Shown: positions 27,510 to 36,226 of the stretch, piece after piece
Layout of the letters: every line of letters starts with the position of its first letter
Numbering within the stretch: the stretch's first letter is position 1
From: Mycolicibacterium brisbanense
GTDB taxonomy: Bacteria > Actinomycetota > Actinomycetes > Mycobacteriales > Mycobacteriaceae
Assembly: GCF_001570425.1 (NCBI RefSeq)
Contig: NZ_BCSX01000049.1
Coordinates: forward strand, 28,191 to 92,190
Direction of reading: 5' to 3'
DNA: 64,000 nt
Position numbers and translations under genes: made by a program
The notes under the pieces: generated by a model
Database searches by the model: none
What the model was told of the DNA's origin: nothing
Seen by the model: only the letters and a program-made list of their open reading frames with translations

Positions 27510-27677
27510 AGTGTTTCTCCTCTTCCGTGGAGTCGGCCCGCATGGCCGACCGGTCCAGCCGTTGGAGTACCTCAGGAGCCAGTGATCGAAACTCGGCGCT
27601 GACCGCAGATGAAATGGTCTGTGATCCAGTAGGTTCCGTGTTACCTCATGCAGTGCCGCACTGGGCCCGCCCCGCAC

Positions 27678-28931
27678 TCAGCCGCGCGCCAGTGGCACCA
27701 CGATCGCGACCTCGGTGCCGGCGTCTGTCGCGTGCGCATCGAACTGCCCGCACGACGCGAGGACCTTGGTGCGGATCGATGCCATGCCGATGTGGCCTTC
27801 GGCAATGCTCTTCGCCAGCCGTGCATCGGAGATGCCGACACCGTCGTCGATGATCCGCAGCCGCGCCTCTCCATCCTCGCGGCGCAGCTCGATCCGCAGT
27901 GTGTTGGCGTGAGCGTGTTTGATGACGTTGGTGGTGAACTCGCGCGCCGCGCTGTAGAGCAGATGGTCGGCGTCGGTACGGTAATCCGCGGGCCACGTCG
28001 AGGCATCGAGATCGACCGCGAGATCGTCACGGGCAGCGATGCTGTCGGCCAGCGCTTCCATCGCGGCCTTCAGACCGGCCCGAGTGAGGATCTCGGGATG
28101 CAACTCGCGCACCGCGTCGCGCAGCAGCGCCGAGCATTCCTTGAGCGCGTTTTCCACCAGGTCCAGCGCCGGGACCGAGCCTGCCCGCACGTCCTCGAGA
28201 TCGCCCCGCGCAACGAGCACGTACTGCAACGGCCCGTCATGGAGGCGCTCCGAAAGGGCTTGCCGTTCCCGCTTCTCCAAGCCGAGCACATCGTCGAGCA
28301 ATTGCGTTCGCTGCCTGGCCAGCTCCTCGATCGTCTCGACCTTTGACCGCTGGATCCGCGACAGCGCGACCGAGCCGGCGGCCAGCCCTGACAACACCAT
28401 GGCGTTCAACAGGATTGACGACCACGGCTCTGCGTTGGGGTTCTGCCCGATCCAACTGACCAAGATGTACGCCGCAACAGTCGGAATCGCGGTAACGCCG
28501 CTGAGGAACGGATCCAGCTGTGCGGCCGCGATCACCGGAATCAGAAACAGCCCGGTACGCAACACATCTGACGTCCAGTTGTCCGGTGAGTGCAGGCCTG
28601 TGAGCACCGAGAGAAGCGACACCAATGCGACGTCGGCGGCGAGCATGAACAGCGCAGGCCGCCTGCTGGTGATGCCTTTCGACGATGGCCCCGTGCGTAC
28701 CACCCACCACGTCCACGCGGCGAACGCGGCCAGGTACCCGGCCAGAGTCAGGATGCAGAATCCCAAGTCGCGGTCAGGCGGCTGCAGCAACAGTGTGATG
28801 GCGATGTAGCCCACGAGTACCAGCCGTAGTGCCCACTGCAGGACGAGTCCGTAAAAGGCCGGGCGCGCAGTCGAGTCCGGCGGGAGTTGCAGCTCTGGTG
28901 CGTTCGCCGCGCGCTCGTCGTATCCGGCCAT
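27678..28931 (-). CDS. Membrane sensor histidine kinase (NarL/DesK type)
   Basis: The protein has 417 residues. Five or six hydrophobic segments in the first ~190 residues form a membrane sensor. A HisKA_3 dimerisation domain follows, with the phosphorylatable His in ALSERLHDGPLQ (about 230-241), then a HATPase_c domain with N box REFTTNVIKHA and G box DDGVGI. The architecture is that of kinases for NarL-family response regulators. No response regulator is adjacent on either side, so it is an orphan kinase here. The immediate downstream region encodes CsbD on the same strand, 168 bp away. Confidence 0.88.
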   Translation of the reverse strand: MAGYDERAANAPELQLPPDSTARPAFYGLVLQWALRLVLVGYIAITLLLQPPDRDLGFCILTLAGYLAAFAAWTWWVVRTGPSSKGITSRRPALFMLAADVALVSLLSVLTGLHSPDNWTSDVLRTGLFLIPVIAAAQLDPFLSGVTAIPTVAAYILVSWIGQNPNAEPWSSILLNAMVLSGLAAGSVALSRIQRSKVETIEELARQRTQLLDDVLGLEKRERQALSERLHDGPLQYVLVARGDLEDVRAGSVPALDLVENALKECSALLRDAVRELHPEILTRAGLKAAMEALADSIAARDDLAVDLDASTWPADYRTDADHLLYSAAREFTTNVIKHAHANTLRIELRREDGEARLRIIDDGVGISDARLAKSIAEGHIGMASIRTKVLASCGQFDAHATDAGTEVAIVVPLARG

Positions 28932-29005
28932 GAGGGCTCCTGTCCCCGCGTGGTCAGAGTATAGGGCGGCAACCGATGTCGCCGACGGTCCTCAGCAGGT
29001 CACGG

Positions 29006-30343
29006 TCACTCGGTGGCGCCGGATACGACCTTCTTCACAGCGTTCTGGACGCCCTTGCTCACACCGCTCACCGTCGAGTTGAGGCTGCCGGCCACCTTCT
29101 GCGCGGGGTTGGACCCTCCGGTCGACTGAAGCGACTTCACCGGATTGGGGACCACCTTGTTGCCCGAGGTCAACGGGGAGAGCCCCGAGAGCCCCGGCAC
29201 GCTGGACGTCGACAACGAGGAGGTGGGCAGGTTGCCCGTGATGATCTTGGCGGTACTGCCTGCCTCGTCGAGCGGCCCGGTCACCAAGGTGGTCGGCGAC
29301 GAGATGTCCTGCTGGGCGGTGGCCGCGGCCTTCGTCACCCCGGCCTGCACATCGCCGGGCAGGGCGCCGAGGGTCTCGGTCATATCGGATGCCGGCGGCA
29401 GCAGTCCGACGGGGCGGGTCTTGGTGGGATCGGTCGGGACGGGCTGGTTGTCCTGATAGCCCGCGTCGACGATGTCGGTGAGTGCCGGTTCGACGGCGTC
29501 GGCCACGATGTTGCCGCCCGGCACCAGCAGCAACGGCCGTACCAGCGGGAGCCGGTCGGTCGTGAAGGTCACGTAGGTGACGTTGCCGGGGACCGCCGTC
29601 TTGGTATAGCTGCCGTCCGGCGCGACGACGTAGTGGTAGTGCACGGGATCAGTCGGTTGGGCGGCGAGTGCCTCGGCCGGCATCGGTGCGCTCGACTGCC
29701 CGCCATAGCCGTAGCCGTAGGCCGCCAACGAATTCGCGTCGGCGACGAGGTTGAGTGGGTAGGTCGGGGCGTCGGAATTGATGTTGTATTCATAGGCGGT
29801 GTCGATCACCGGGACCGACAGGTCGCTGGGCTCCGGGGCTGCCGAGGTCCCCAGCAGCGGCGCGAACATCCAGTAGGTGGTCCAGAATCCGCCACCGGCA
29901 CGGTTGGTGTTGTTGTCCAGGATGACCAGTTTGACGTTGTTGAGCGCCGGGTCATGGTTCGCTTGCATCTGGGCCAGCGCGAGGCCGGTCTGCCCGGCGC
30001 CCCAGCCTGACGACACCACCACGACGTTCGGATCGTTGCTGTTCTGGTCGACCGCGTCGACAATGCCTTGCGGCCCTAGGAAAAACGGGACAACCTGCTG
30101 CGGCGGATTCGACTTCGCGTAGTCCGTGCCGTAATAGGTGGAGCCGGCGAAGATCTGCGCCGTCGAGTTCGCGGGGGTGATCGCCGCCGCCAGCGCCACG
30201 TCACGCGCGGCCAACGTGGTCGTCGTTCCGGTCACCACCGCGGTCGACAGTCCCGTGACACTGACCGCCGCCGCGGTCAGTGAGGGTACCCAGCGCGCGG
30301 TTGCGGCGCGGGTACGCGACAACTTGCGATGCCTACCGGACAT
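29006..30343 (-). CDS. Exported PE-PPE-domain protein, nucleophile apparently lost
   Basis: The protein has 445 residues. An N-terminal hydrophobic segment follows a basic start (MSGRHRKLSRTRAATARWVP), consistent with export. The middle (about 60-300) matches the PE-PPE C-terminal serine-hydrolase-like domain, notably YVTFTTDRLPLVRPLLLVPG and VEPALTDIVDAGYQD. Where active members have a GxSxG elbow, this protein reads SSGWGAGQTG, so the nucleophile position appears to be glycine. The C-terminal ~140 residues are low-complexity Ser/Thr/Pro/Gly. It lacks PE or PPE N-terminal motifs. It may be a non-catalytic lipid- or wall-binding protein. Confidence 0.78.
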   Translation of the reverse strand: MSGRHRKLSRTRAATARWVPSLTAAAVSVTGLSTAVVTGTTTTLAARDVALAAAITPANSTAQIFAGSTYYGTDYAKSNPPQQVVPFFLGPQGIVDAVDQNSNDPNVVVVSSGWGAGQTGLALAQMQANHDPALNNVKLVILDNNTNRAGGGFWTTYWMFAPLLGTSAAPEPSDLSVPVIDTAYEYNINSDAPTYPLNLVADANSLAAYGYGYGGQSSAPMPAEALAAQPTDPVHYHYVVAPDGSYTKTAVPGNVTYVTFTTDRLPLVRPLLLVPGGNIVADAVEPALTDIVDAGYQDNQPVPTDPTKTRPVGLLPPASDMTETLGALPGDVQAGVTKAAATAQQDISSPTTLVTGPLDEAGSTAKIITGNLPTSSLSTSSVPGLSGLSPLTSGNKVVPNPVKSLQSTGGSNPAQKVAGSLNSTVSGVSKGVQNAVKKVVSGATE

Positions 30344-30568
30344 GTTGGTCTCCGCCCCTAGTCACGCGCACGACACCGCCCCGCAGATGCGCACGAAACC
30401 TCAAACTTGGCAAAAGCTAGCATGCCCGGTCAGCCGGGATAACCCGGTTGGAAGCAAAATTCCAGTGAAATCGTCCGAACGGCCGACACCCATCCGCGTC
30501 AGGGCTGGGCAGCGATCGAGTAGCGCACTACGCTAGTGGGCCCCGTGCGGGGTCAGCAGGCTTTCGGT

Positions 30569-32077
30569 ATGGACGTGATCGCTGCGGACGCCGGTGAGGC
30601 ACTCCGCTGCAGCACGTTCAAACGATGGGTGTGGGGCGCGGCCGCCGTCAGCATCGCAGGCGGGGTGACCGTCGGGGCGTTCCTGGCATTCGCCGCCCCG
30701 ATCGTGTTGAGCCCGGTGGCCACCGAGCGGCTGCTCATCCGCGGCGGCACCGCGCTCGTGGTGTTCCTGGTCGTCGTCATTCCGGTCATGTTGCGGGTGC
30801 GGCGGCACCGGTTCGCCGCGAGCACCGCGTGGCTGCGCGAAAACCGGCACCCGACCGCCGCCGAACAACGGATGGCGCTGGGCGCACCTGGGGAGGCGGT
30901 GCGGATGTCGGTCGTCGTGTGGGCCGTGGGTGCGGTGGTCTTCGGTTCACTGGCCGTGCCCGACGCCCTGTCCACCGCGCTCTACATCTTCTGCGTTGTG
31001 GCGTTGGGCGGAATGTCCACCAGCGCAGTGTGGTACCTGATCGTGGAACGGGTCATGCGCCCGATCTCGGCCCGCGCGCTGAGCGGCGGTGCGCCCGAAC
31101 GCCGGGTCGGGCCGACCATCCAGCGCCGGCTCACCATGGCCTGGACCCTGGCCACGGGTGTGCCACTGCTCGGCGTCGCGATGTTGGCACTCGGGTATCT
31201 CGCCGACACCGACTACCGGACCCAGCGCACCATCGGGGCCATCCTCGTGCTCGTGGCGGTGGCATTTGTGGTGGGGCTCTTCGCGATTCTGGTGGCGGTG
31301 CGCTCGGTGGCCGAACGGGTGCGGGCGCTGCGTCACGCACTGGCGCGAGTTCAGAGCGGAGACTTCGAGGCTCGAGTCGAAGTCGACGACGCGAGCGAAA
31401 TCGGCCGCCTGCAAGCCGGATTCAACACCATGGCAGCGGGTCTGGCCGAGCGCGAACGCATTCGCGCCACATTCGGCACGTACGTGGATCGCGATGTGGC
31501 CGAACACATCCTGTGCGCAGGCGGACCGCTCCAGGGCCAGGAGGTCGACGTCACCCTGATGTTCGTCGATGTCCGCGGTTTCACCGCATTCGCCGAACAG
31601 CTGCCACCGGCCGACGTGGTCGCCACGCTCAACCGCCTGTTCGAACGGATCGTCCCCCTCGTGCATCAACACCACGGGCACGTCGACAAGTACGCCGGCG
31701 ACGGGCTGATGGCGGTGTTCGGCGCGCCGCGGCACCGGGCCCGGCACGCCGACGAGGCGCTGGCAGCCGCCCTGCAGATCGCCGATGCCGTGCACGTGGA
31801 GTTCGGCGGCCGACTGTCGGTGGGCGTCGGGCTCAACTCAGGTCCGGTGGTGGCCGGAAATGTCGGCGGCGCTGGACGTTTCGAGTTCTCGGTCATCGGC
31901 GACACGGTCAACGTGGCCGCCCGGGTGGAGGCAGCCACCCGGCAAACCGGCGACGCCGTCCTGCTCACGGCCGACACCCTCGAGCTCCTCACCGATCGCC
32001 GGGTGGCGTTCGCCGAACGTCCGGGTCTGACCCTCAGAGGCAAGACCACACCGGTACAGATCTACGCGCCTGCGTGA
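30569..32077 (+). CDS. Membrane HAMP-domain class III adenylate cyclase
   Basis: The protein has about 502 residues. Six hydrophobic helices (about 20-250) are followed by a HAMP linker (SVAERVRALRHALARVQSGD) and a class III cyclase domain. The cyclase has metal-binding Asp in MFVDVRGFTAF, Lys/Asp in HVDKYAGDGLMAVFG and the transition-state Asn/Arg in GDTVNVAARVE. The lysine indicates ATP rather than GTP specificity. Its layout is like the Rv1318c-Rv1320c/Rv3645 group. The ATG at 30569 is preferred over GTG 30536. It converges on a Ser/Thr kinase gene with 9 bp between stops. Confidence 0.9.
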   Translation: MDVIAADAGEALRCSTFKRWVWGAAAVSIAGGVTVGAFLAFAAPIVLSPVATERLLIRGGTALVVFLVVVIPVMLRVRRHRFAASTAWLRENRHPTAAEQRMALGAPGEAVRMSVVVWAVGAVVFGSLAVPDALSTALYIFCVVALGGMSTSAVWYLIVERVMRPISARALSGGAPERRVGPTIQRRLTMAWTLATGVPLLGVAMLALGYLADTDYRTQRTIGAILVLVAVAFVVGLFAILVAVRSVAERVRALRHALARVQSGDFEARVEVDDASEIGRLQAGFNTMAAGLAERERIRATFGTYVDRDVAEHILCAGGPLQGQEVDVTLMFVDVRGFTAFAEQLPPADVVATLNRLFERIVPLVHQHHGHVDKYAGDGLMAVFGAPRHRARHADEALAAALQIADAVHVEFGGRLSVGVGLNSGPVVAGNVGGAGRFEFSVIGDTVNVAARVEAATRQTGDAVLLTADTLELLTDRRVAFAERPGLTLRGKTTPVQIYAPA

Positions 32078-32086
32078 CGCGCACAG

Positions 32087-33670
32087 CTAACCCGCCGAGT
32101 ACTGCTGCGCCGCTTCCTCGGAATCGACGTGGCCGTTGCTGATGATGGTGAGGCTGTCGGGGCGGATCTCGTACTGAGCGCCGTCGGCGGGGTTGGTGGC
32201 GTTGAACCCGTCGCCGGAACGCTGAGCCTGCGCGATTTCCAGGTGGGCACCGTCGCTGAGCCGTTCGCCGCGGTAGTAGTAACTGTCCGGCCCGCTCTGA
32301 CAGATCACCGCGATGGACGATGCCGTCTTGATCATCGCCGCCGGGGTGCTACCCGAATCGCAGCGGGCGGTATGGCCGACGAAGCCTTGGGCGTCGGCCC
32401 CGGAGACGGGTGCGGCCGCCGACCGGGACGTGGATGTCGTCGTCGTCTTGCTCGTGGTGGTCGAGTCGGTCGTCGACTCGCTCGTCGAGTCGCTGGGTGC
32501 ACTCGAACTCGTCGCCGGGGGCGGTACCGCCAACGGCGTCTTGGGCGTCGTCGAGCCCCGGTCGTTGCCGCTGAGCGCAAGGATCGTCGCCAGGATCCCG
32601 GCGACACCGAGCAGCAGCACCGTCGCGATCACCAGCCGCACCTGCCCGCGCGTCCAGCGCCGCCGCGGCGGGGCCACCGGGGCATGCACCGGGGGTGGCG
32701 GCGGATAGGGCGCCTCACCGCTGCCGGTGGGCGTCGGGTAGACCGACGAGAACTCGCGCGTGCTCGGCGGCGGGGTGGGACGGGGCGCGACGACCGGTTC
32801 GGGCACCGGCGGCGGCGGAGCGGCAACAGGCGCCCCGGAGAGGGCACCCCGGGCGGCTCTGGCCAGCTCGCCGGCCGACGCGTACCGGTGGGTGGGGTCC
32901 TTGGCCATGCCGCGGGCGATGACATCGTCGAACGCACGCGGTATACCGCGGCGCATGATGCTCGGTCGCGGCGGTGCGGAGAACATGTGGGCGCTCATGA
33001 GCTGGCGGAGATCACCGGTCTCGAACGGCGGCCGGCCGATGAGGCATTCGTAGAGCAAGCAGGTCAACGCGTAGATGTCGGCGGGCGGCCCCACGGTGGC
33101 CCCGGAGAACCGTTCCGGCGCCATGTAGGCACTCGACCCGATCAGCACGCCCGTCATCGTCACGGTCGCCTCGCCGCCGATGTGGGCGATGCCGAAGTCG
33201 ACGAGGTACGCGAAATCGTCGCCGGTGAGAAGCACGTTCTCGGGTTTGATGTCGCGGTGCACCAGACCGTCGGTGTGCGCGGCGTCCAGGGCCGACGCCA
33301 CTTGTGTGACGATCGACACGGTCCGCGCGGGATCGAGCGGACCGTTGGTCCTCAGCACTTCTTTGACGCTGGCCCCCTCCACCAGTCGCATGTCGATGTA
33401 GAGGACGCCATCGATGTCACCGAAGTCGTGCACCGGGATCACGTGGGGTTCCTGCAGCCGCGCGGCCGCCCGCGACTCGCGTCGAAACCGCGCCTGATAA
33501 CTCCGGTCGGCAGCCACCTCGGTGCGGAGCAGTTTCACCGCGACCATCCGGTCCTTGACCGTGTCGTAGGCGCGGTACACCTCGCCCATTCCCCCGACGC
33601 CTATCAGCGACCTCAGTTCATACGGCCCGAACCGGGTGCCGACGCGCGACGCGTCGTGGGGGGATGCCAT
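32087..33670 (-). CDS. Transmembrane Ser/Thr protein kinase (PknF-like)
   Basis: The protein has 527 residues. The kinase domain (about 15-275) has a glycine-rich loop IGVGGMGEVYRA, the catalytic Lys in VAVKLL, HRDIKPEN (Asp about 138), DFG, and an activation segment with TVTMTGVLIGSSAYMAPE. A proline-rich juxtamembrane region precedes one helix (RLVIATVLLLGVAGILATIL). After it come a Ser/Thr-rich stretch and a small extracellular domain with two cysteines (ARCDSG, VICQSG). No PASTA repeats are present. It is therefore a receptor kinase of the PknF/PknI kind. The ATG at 33670 begins MASPHDASRVGTRFGPYEL. Confidence 0.92.
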   Translation of the reverse strand: MASPHDASRVGTRFGPYELRSLIGVGGMGEVYRAYDTVKDRMVAVKLLRTEVAADRSYQARFRRESRAAARLQEPHVIPVHDFGDIDGVLYIDMRLVEGASVKEVLRTNGPLDPARTVSIVTQVASALDAAHTDGLVHRDIKPENVLLTGDDFAYLVDFGIAHIGGEATVTMTGVLIGSSAYMAPERFSGATVGPPADIYALTCLLYECLIGRPPFETGDLRQLMSAHMFSAPPRPSIMRRGIPRAFDDVIARGMAKDPTHRYASAGELARAARGALSGAPVAAPPPPVPEPVVAPRPTPPPSTREFSSVYPTPTGSGEAPYPPPPPVHAPVAPPRRRWTRGQVRLVIATVLLLGVAGILATILALSGNDRGSTTPKTPLAVPPPATSSSAPSDSTSESTTDSTTTSKTTTTSTSRSAAAPVSGADAQGFVGHTARCDSGSTPAAMIKTASSIAVICQSGPDSYYYRGERLSDGAHLEIAQAQRSGDGFNATNPADGAQYEIRPDSLTIISNGHVDSEEAAQQYSAG

Positions 33671-33844
33671 TCCACGATCCTTTCGGCCGCCTGGACACGG
33701 TCTGCGACCACCATCCAGGCACACGACCGTCAGGTCGCCGGTGCACCAGGCGTCGCGGTATCCAGGCGGAGCGGTCGCGCGACGCGGTTTCACCGAGCCC
33801 GGGCGGGACGCGGTGGTCTCGGGAACGAGGATAGCCGGAGGTCG

Positions 33845-35101
33845 TCAGTTGAACGACGAGTGCGGCGCTCCGATACCGGGGTCGATCGTGACCGGGCCCG
33901 ATGCCGAGGGCGTGACCGGGAAGTCGAAGATGGCCGTCGGGATGTACACCGTCGCACAGGCATTCGGGATGTCCACCACGCCCGAAAGGCGACCTTCGAT
34001 CGGTGCGGCACCCAGCAACAGATAAGCCTGTTCGGGGCTGTAGCCGAACTTCGTCAGGTAGTCGATGGCGTGCAAGCAGGCGCGTTGATAGGACAGATGC
34101 GAGTCCAGGTAGCGCTGTTCTCCGTCGAGGGTAACCGAGGTGCCGGAGAACGCCAGCCACTCGGAGTACTGCGGATCGGTGTTGCCCGGCATGAATATGG
34201 CGTTCTCCCCCACGCCGTAGGTCTCCATGCCGCCGGGGATCACGTCGACCCGAAGGTCGATGAAGCCGCCCATCTCGATGGCGCCGCAGAAGGTGATCTC
34301 ACCGTCGCCCTGAGAGAAGTGCAGATCGCCCACCGACAGGTTGGCTCCGTCGACATAGACCGGATAGAACACCCGGCTGCCCTTGGTGAGGTTCTTGATG
34401 TCCTGGTTGCCGCCGTTCTCCCGCGGTGGGGCGGTGCGGGCGGCTTCGGCGGCGGCCCTGGTGAAGGCGTCGCCGGTGAGGCCGCCGAGGATCGCGTCAC
34501 GCGGCTCGGGCGGCAGCGCCAGCGGCGGGACCCGGTCGGGGTCGGTGGCGATCAGCGCGGCCTCGCGGGTGTTCCACTTCGCCAGCAGGCCGCTCGACGG
34601 CGCGGTACCCATCAGGCCGGGGTGCACGATGCCGGTGAATTCGACGTGAGGCACGTGGCGCGAGGTGGCCTTCTGCCCGGAGAAATCCCAGATGGCCTTG
34701 TAGGCATCGGGGAACTGGTCAGTGAGAAAACCGCCGCCGTTGAGCTTGGGGAAGATGCCCGTGTAGCCCCACCCCTGGCCGGCCAATGGACCCGAATCCT
34801 CCTGCGGGATGGGTCCGACGTCGAGGATGTCGACGATCAGCAGGTCCCCGGGCTTGGCGCCTTCGACGGCGATCGGGCCGGACAGCACGTGCACCGTGGT
34901 CAATGGCGCGTTGAGGATGTCGTCGGCGGAATCGTCGTTGACGATCGCTCCGTCGAACCACTCCCGACAGTGCACGCGGAACGAATCACCCTTCTTGACC
35001 GTGACCGCGGCCGGAATGTCCGGGTGCCACCGGTTGTGCCCCAGCTTCTCCTGATCGGTGAACTTCTTGGTCGAATCGAGCGGGAACACAACTTCGGGCA
35101 T
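33845..35101 (-). CDS. fmdA: Formamidase (FmdA/AmiF family)
   Basis: The protein has 418 residues, full length for the acetamidase/formamidase family (usually ~410). Characteristic stretches include MPEVVFPLDSTKKFTDQEKL, NRWHPDIP, the HVEFTGIVHPGLMG region and GDLHFSQGDGEITFCGAIEM. It hydrolyses formamide to formate and ammonia in the cytosol, supplying nitrogen. A zinc-ribbon FmdB gene sits 10 bp upstream in the same operon, as in Methylophilus and many Actinobacteria. A second amidase-family gene and an isochorismatase-family hydrolase are on the opposite strand nearby, pointing to an amide-utilisation locus. Confidence 0.92.
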   Translation of the reverse strand: MPEVVFPLDSTKKFTDQEKLGHNRWHPDIPAAVTVKKGDSFRVHCREWFDGAIVNDDSADDILNAPLTTVHVLSGPIAVEGAKPGDLLIVDILDVGPIPQEDSGPLAGQGWGYTGIFPKLNGGGFLTDQFPDAYKAIWDFSGQKATSRHVPHVEFTGIVHPGLMGTAPSSGLLAKWNTREAALIATDPDRVPPLALPPEPRDAILGGLTGDAFTRAAAEAARTAPPRENGGNQDIKNLTKGSRVFYPVYVDGANLSVGDLHFSQGDGEITFCGAIEMGGFIDLRVDVIPGGMETYGVGENAIFMPGNTDPQYSEWLAFSGTSVTLDGEQRYLDSHLSYQRACLHAIDYLTKFGYSPEQAYLLLGAAPIEGRLSGVVDIPNACATVYIPTAIFDFPVTPSASGPVTIDPGIGAPHSSFN

Positions 35102-35111
35102 TGATCCTCCT

Positions 35112-35396
35112 TCAGGGGCGGGGCAATTTTTGGTGAAGCGGGTTGCGCGAGACGTTCTGTCGCCGCAGCGACGGTGAGGGCGAGCTGACGACGGCGGGGC
35201 GGTCGGCGGTGGCGCGCGTCGAATCCTGCAACGCCATCGCGGCCTTGTCGGCGCGGCCGAGGTTGGGTGACGCCATCATCCGGCGAGCCGCACCGCTGCA
35301 GCTCGGGCAGTCGATCACGTCGGGTCGTGCGTTCATCGCAAACCGTCGTTCGGTGGTGCCGCAACCGGAGTCGCATCGAAACACGTACAGAACCAA
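35112..35396 (-). CDS. fmdB: FmdB-family zinc-ribbon protein
   Basis: The protein has 94 residues. The N-terminal half has a zinc ribbon with cysteines in FRCDSGCGTTE (about 8 and 12) and IDCPSCSGAARRMMASP (about 30 and 33), matching the FmdB/CxxC_CxxC_SSSS family. The C-terminal half is Ser/Arg-rich and disordered. FmdB proteins are thought to regulate or assist formamidase expression. It is directly upstream of fmdA in the same transcript (10-bp gap). The promoter would lie in the 157-bp divergent region shared with the isochorismatase gene. Confidence 0.87.
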   Translation of the reverse strand: MVLYVFRCDSGCGTTERRFAMNARPDVIDCPSCSGAARRMMASPNLGRADKAAMALQDSTRATADRPAVVSSPSPSLRRQNVSRNPLHQKLPRP

Positions 35397-35553
35397 CGGC
35401 TTTCCTCACCATCTCCGGAACTGCGATCGAGTCATGAGCCACCCTACCCACGGATGGCACTGTGCGCGCGACACTTTGACAAAAAAATTTCCATCTGGAA
35501 TTGATTGTGGGTGCGACTTTACGCCGGCCTCGATGTGCGCTAGAGAGAACGGG

Positions 35554-36183
35554 GTGACCGACCTGAGTTTCGCCGCCGCCACGACGGGCCTCGTGGTGAT
35601 CGACCCGTACAACGACTTCATCTCCGACGGCGGCAAAGTGTGGGACCGATTGCAGGGCGTGGCGGAGGCCAACGGGTGTGTGCCCCACATGGTCCAGGTC
35701 CTCAGCGCCGCACGGGCGGCCGGCATCCGGGTGTTCTATGCCCTGCACCGCCGCTATCGTCCCGGCGACTACGAGACGTGGCAGCACGTCGCCCCGGTTC
35801 AGCGCGCGGCTTGGTCGCGTCGCACCTTCGAATACGGGACCTGGGGCGGCGAAATCCGCACCGAACTCGCCCCTGAGCCCGGTGACGTTGTTGCCCAAGA
35901 ACATTGGTGCTCCAGCGGTTTCGCCAACACCGATCTGGACCTGCTGCTGAAGCGGCACGGTATCCATGAGCTGATCGTCATGGGCCTCATCGCCCACACC
36001 TGCGTGGAGGCCACCGTGCGCTTCGCCGCCGAACTCGGATATCAGGTGACGTTGGTCGACGACGCCACCGCCGACTACTCGGATGTCGAAATGCACGCTG
36101 CGTTGCGGGTCAATCTGCCCAACTACGCCACAGCCATCGTCAGCACCGACAACGTCGTCGGCGCACTTTCCGCGCTGCGCTGA
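35554..36183 (+). CDS. Isochorismatase-family cysteine hydrolase
   Basis: The protein has 209 residues. The family triad is visible: Asp in VVIDPYNDF (about 18), a central basic region, and the nucleophilic cysteine in GLIAHTCVEATVRFA (about 150). Such hydrolases cleave amides or ureido compounds (nicotinamidase, N-carbamoylsarcosine amidase and others). Next to two formamidase-family genes, an amide-releasing step is likely. The GTG at 35554 is preferred; an in-frame ATG at 35533 would add seven residues. The gene is divergent from the fmdB-fmdA operon. Confidence 0.85.
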   Translation: MTDLSFAAATTGLVVIDPYNDFISDGGKVWDRLQGVAEANGCVPHMVQVLSAARAAGIRVFYALHRRYRPGDYETWQHVAPVQRAAWSRRTFEYGTWGGEIRTELAPEPGDVVAQEHWCSSGFANTDLDLLLKRHGIHELIVMGLIAHTCVEATVRFAAELGYQVTLVDDATADYSDVEMHAALRVNLPNYATAIVSTDNVVGALSALR

Positions 36184-36226
36184 AACTCTGGTGCCGAGTG
36201 GCCTTGTATCCGTAAGGATGTCCGTC

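Noticed and set aside
32129..35104. 991-codon open frame on the + strand
   Set aside because: It runs antisense to the Ser/Thr kinase and formamidase genes, both with clear domain motifs; its translation is His/Arg/Gly-rich with no motif, typical of high-GC antisense frames.
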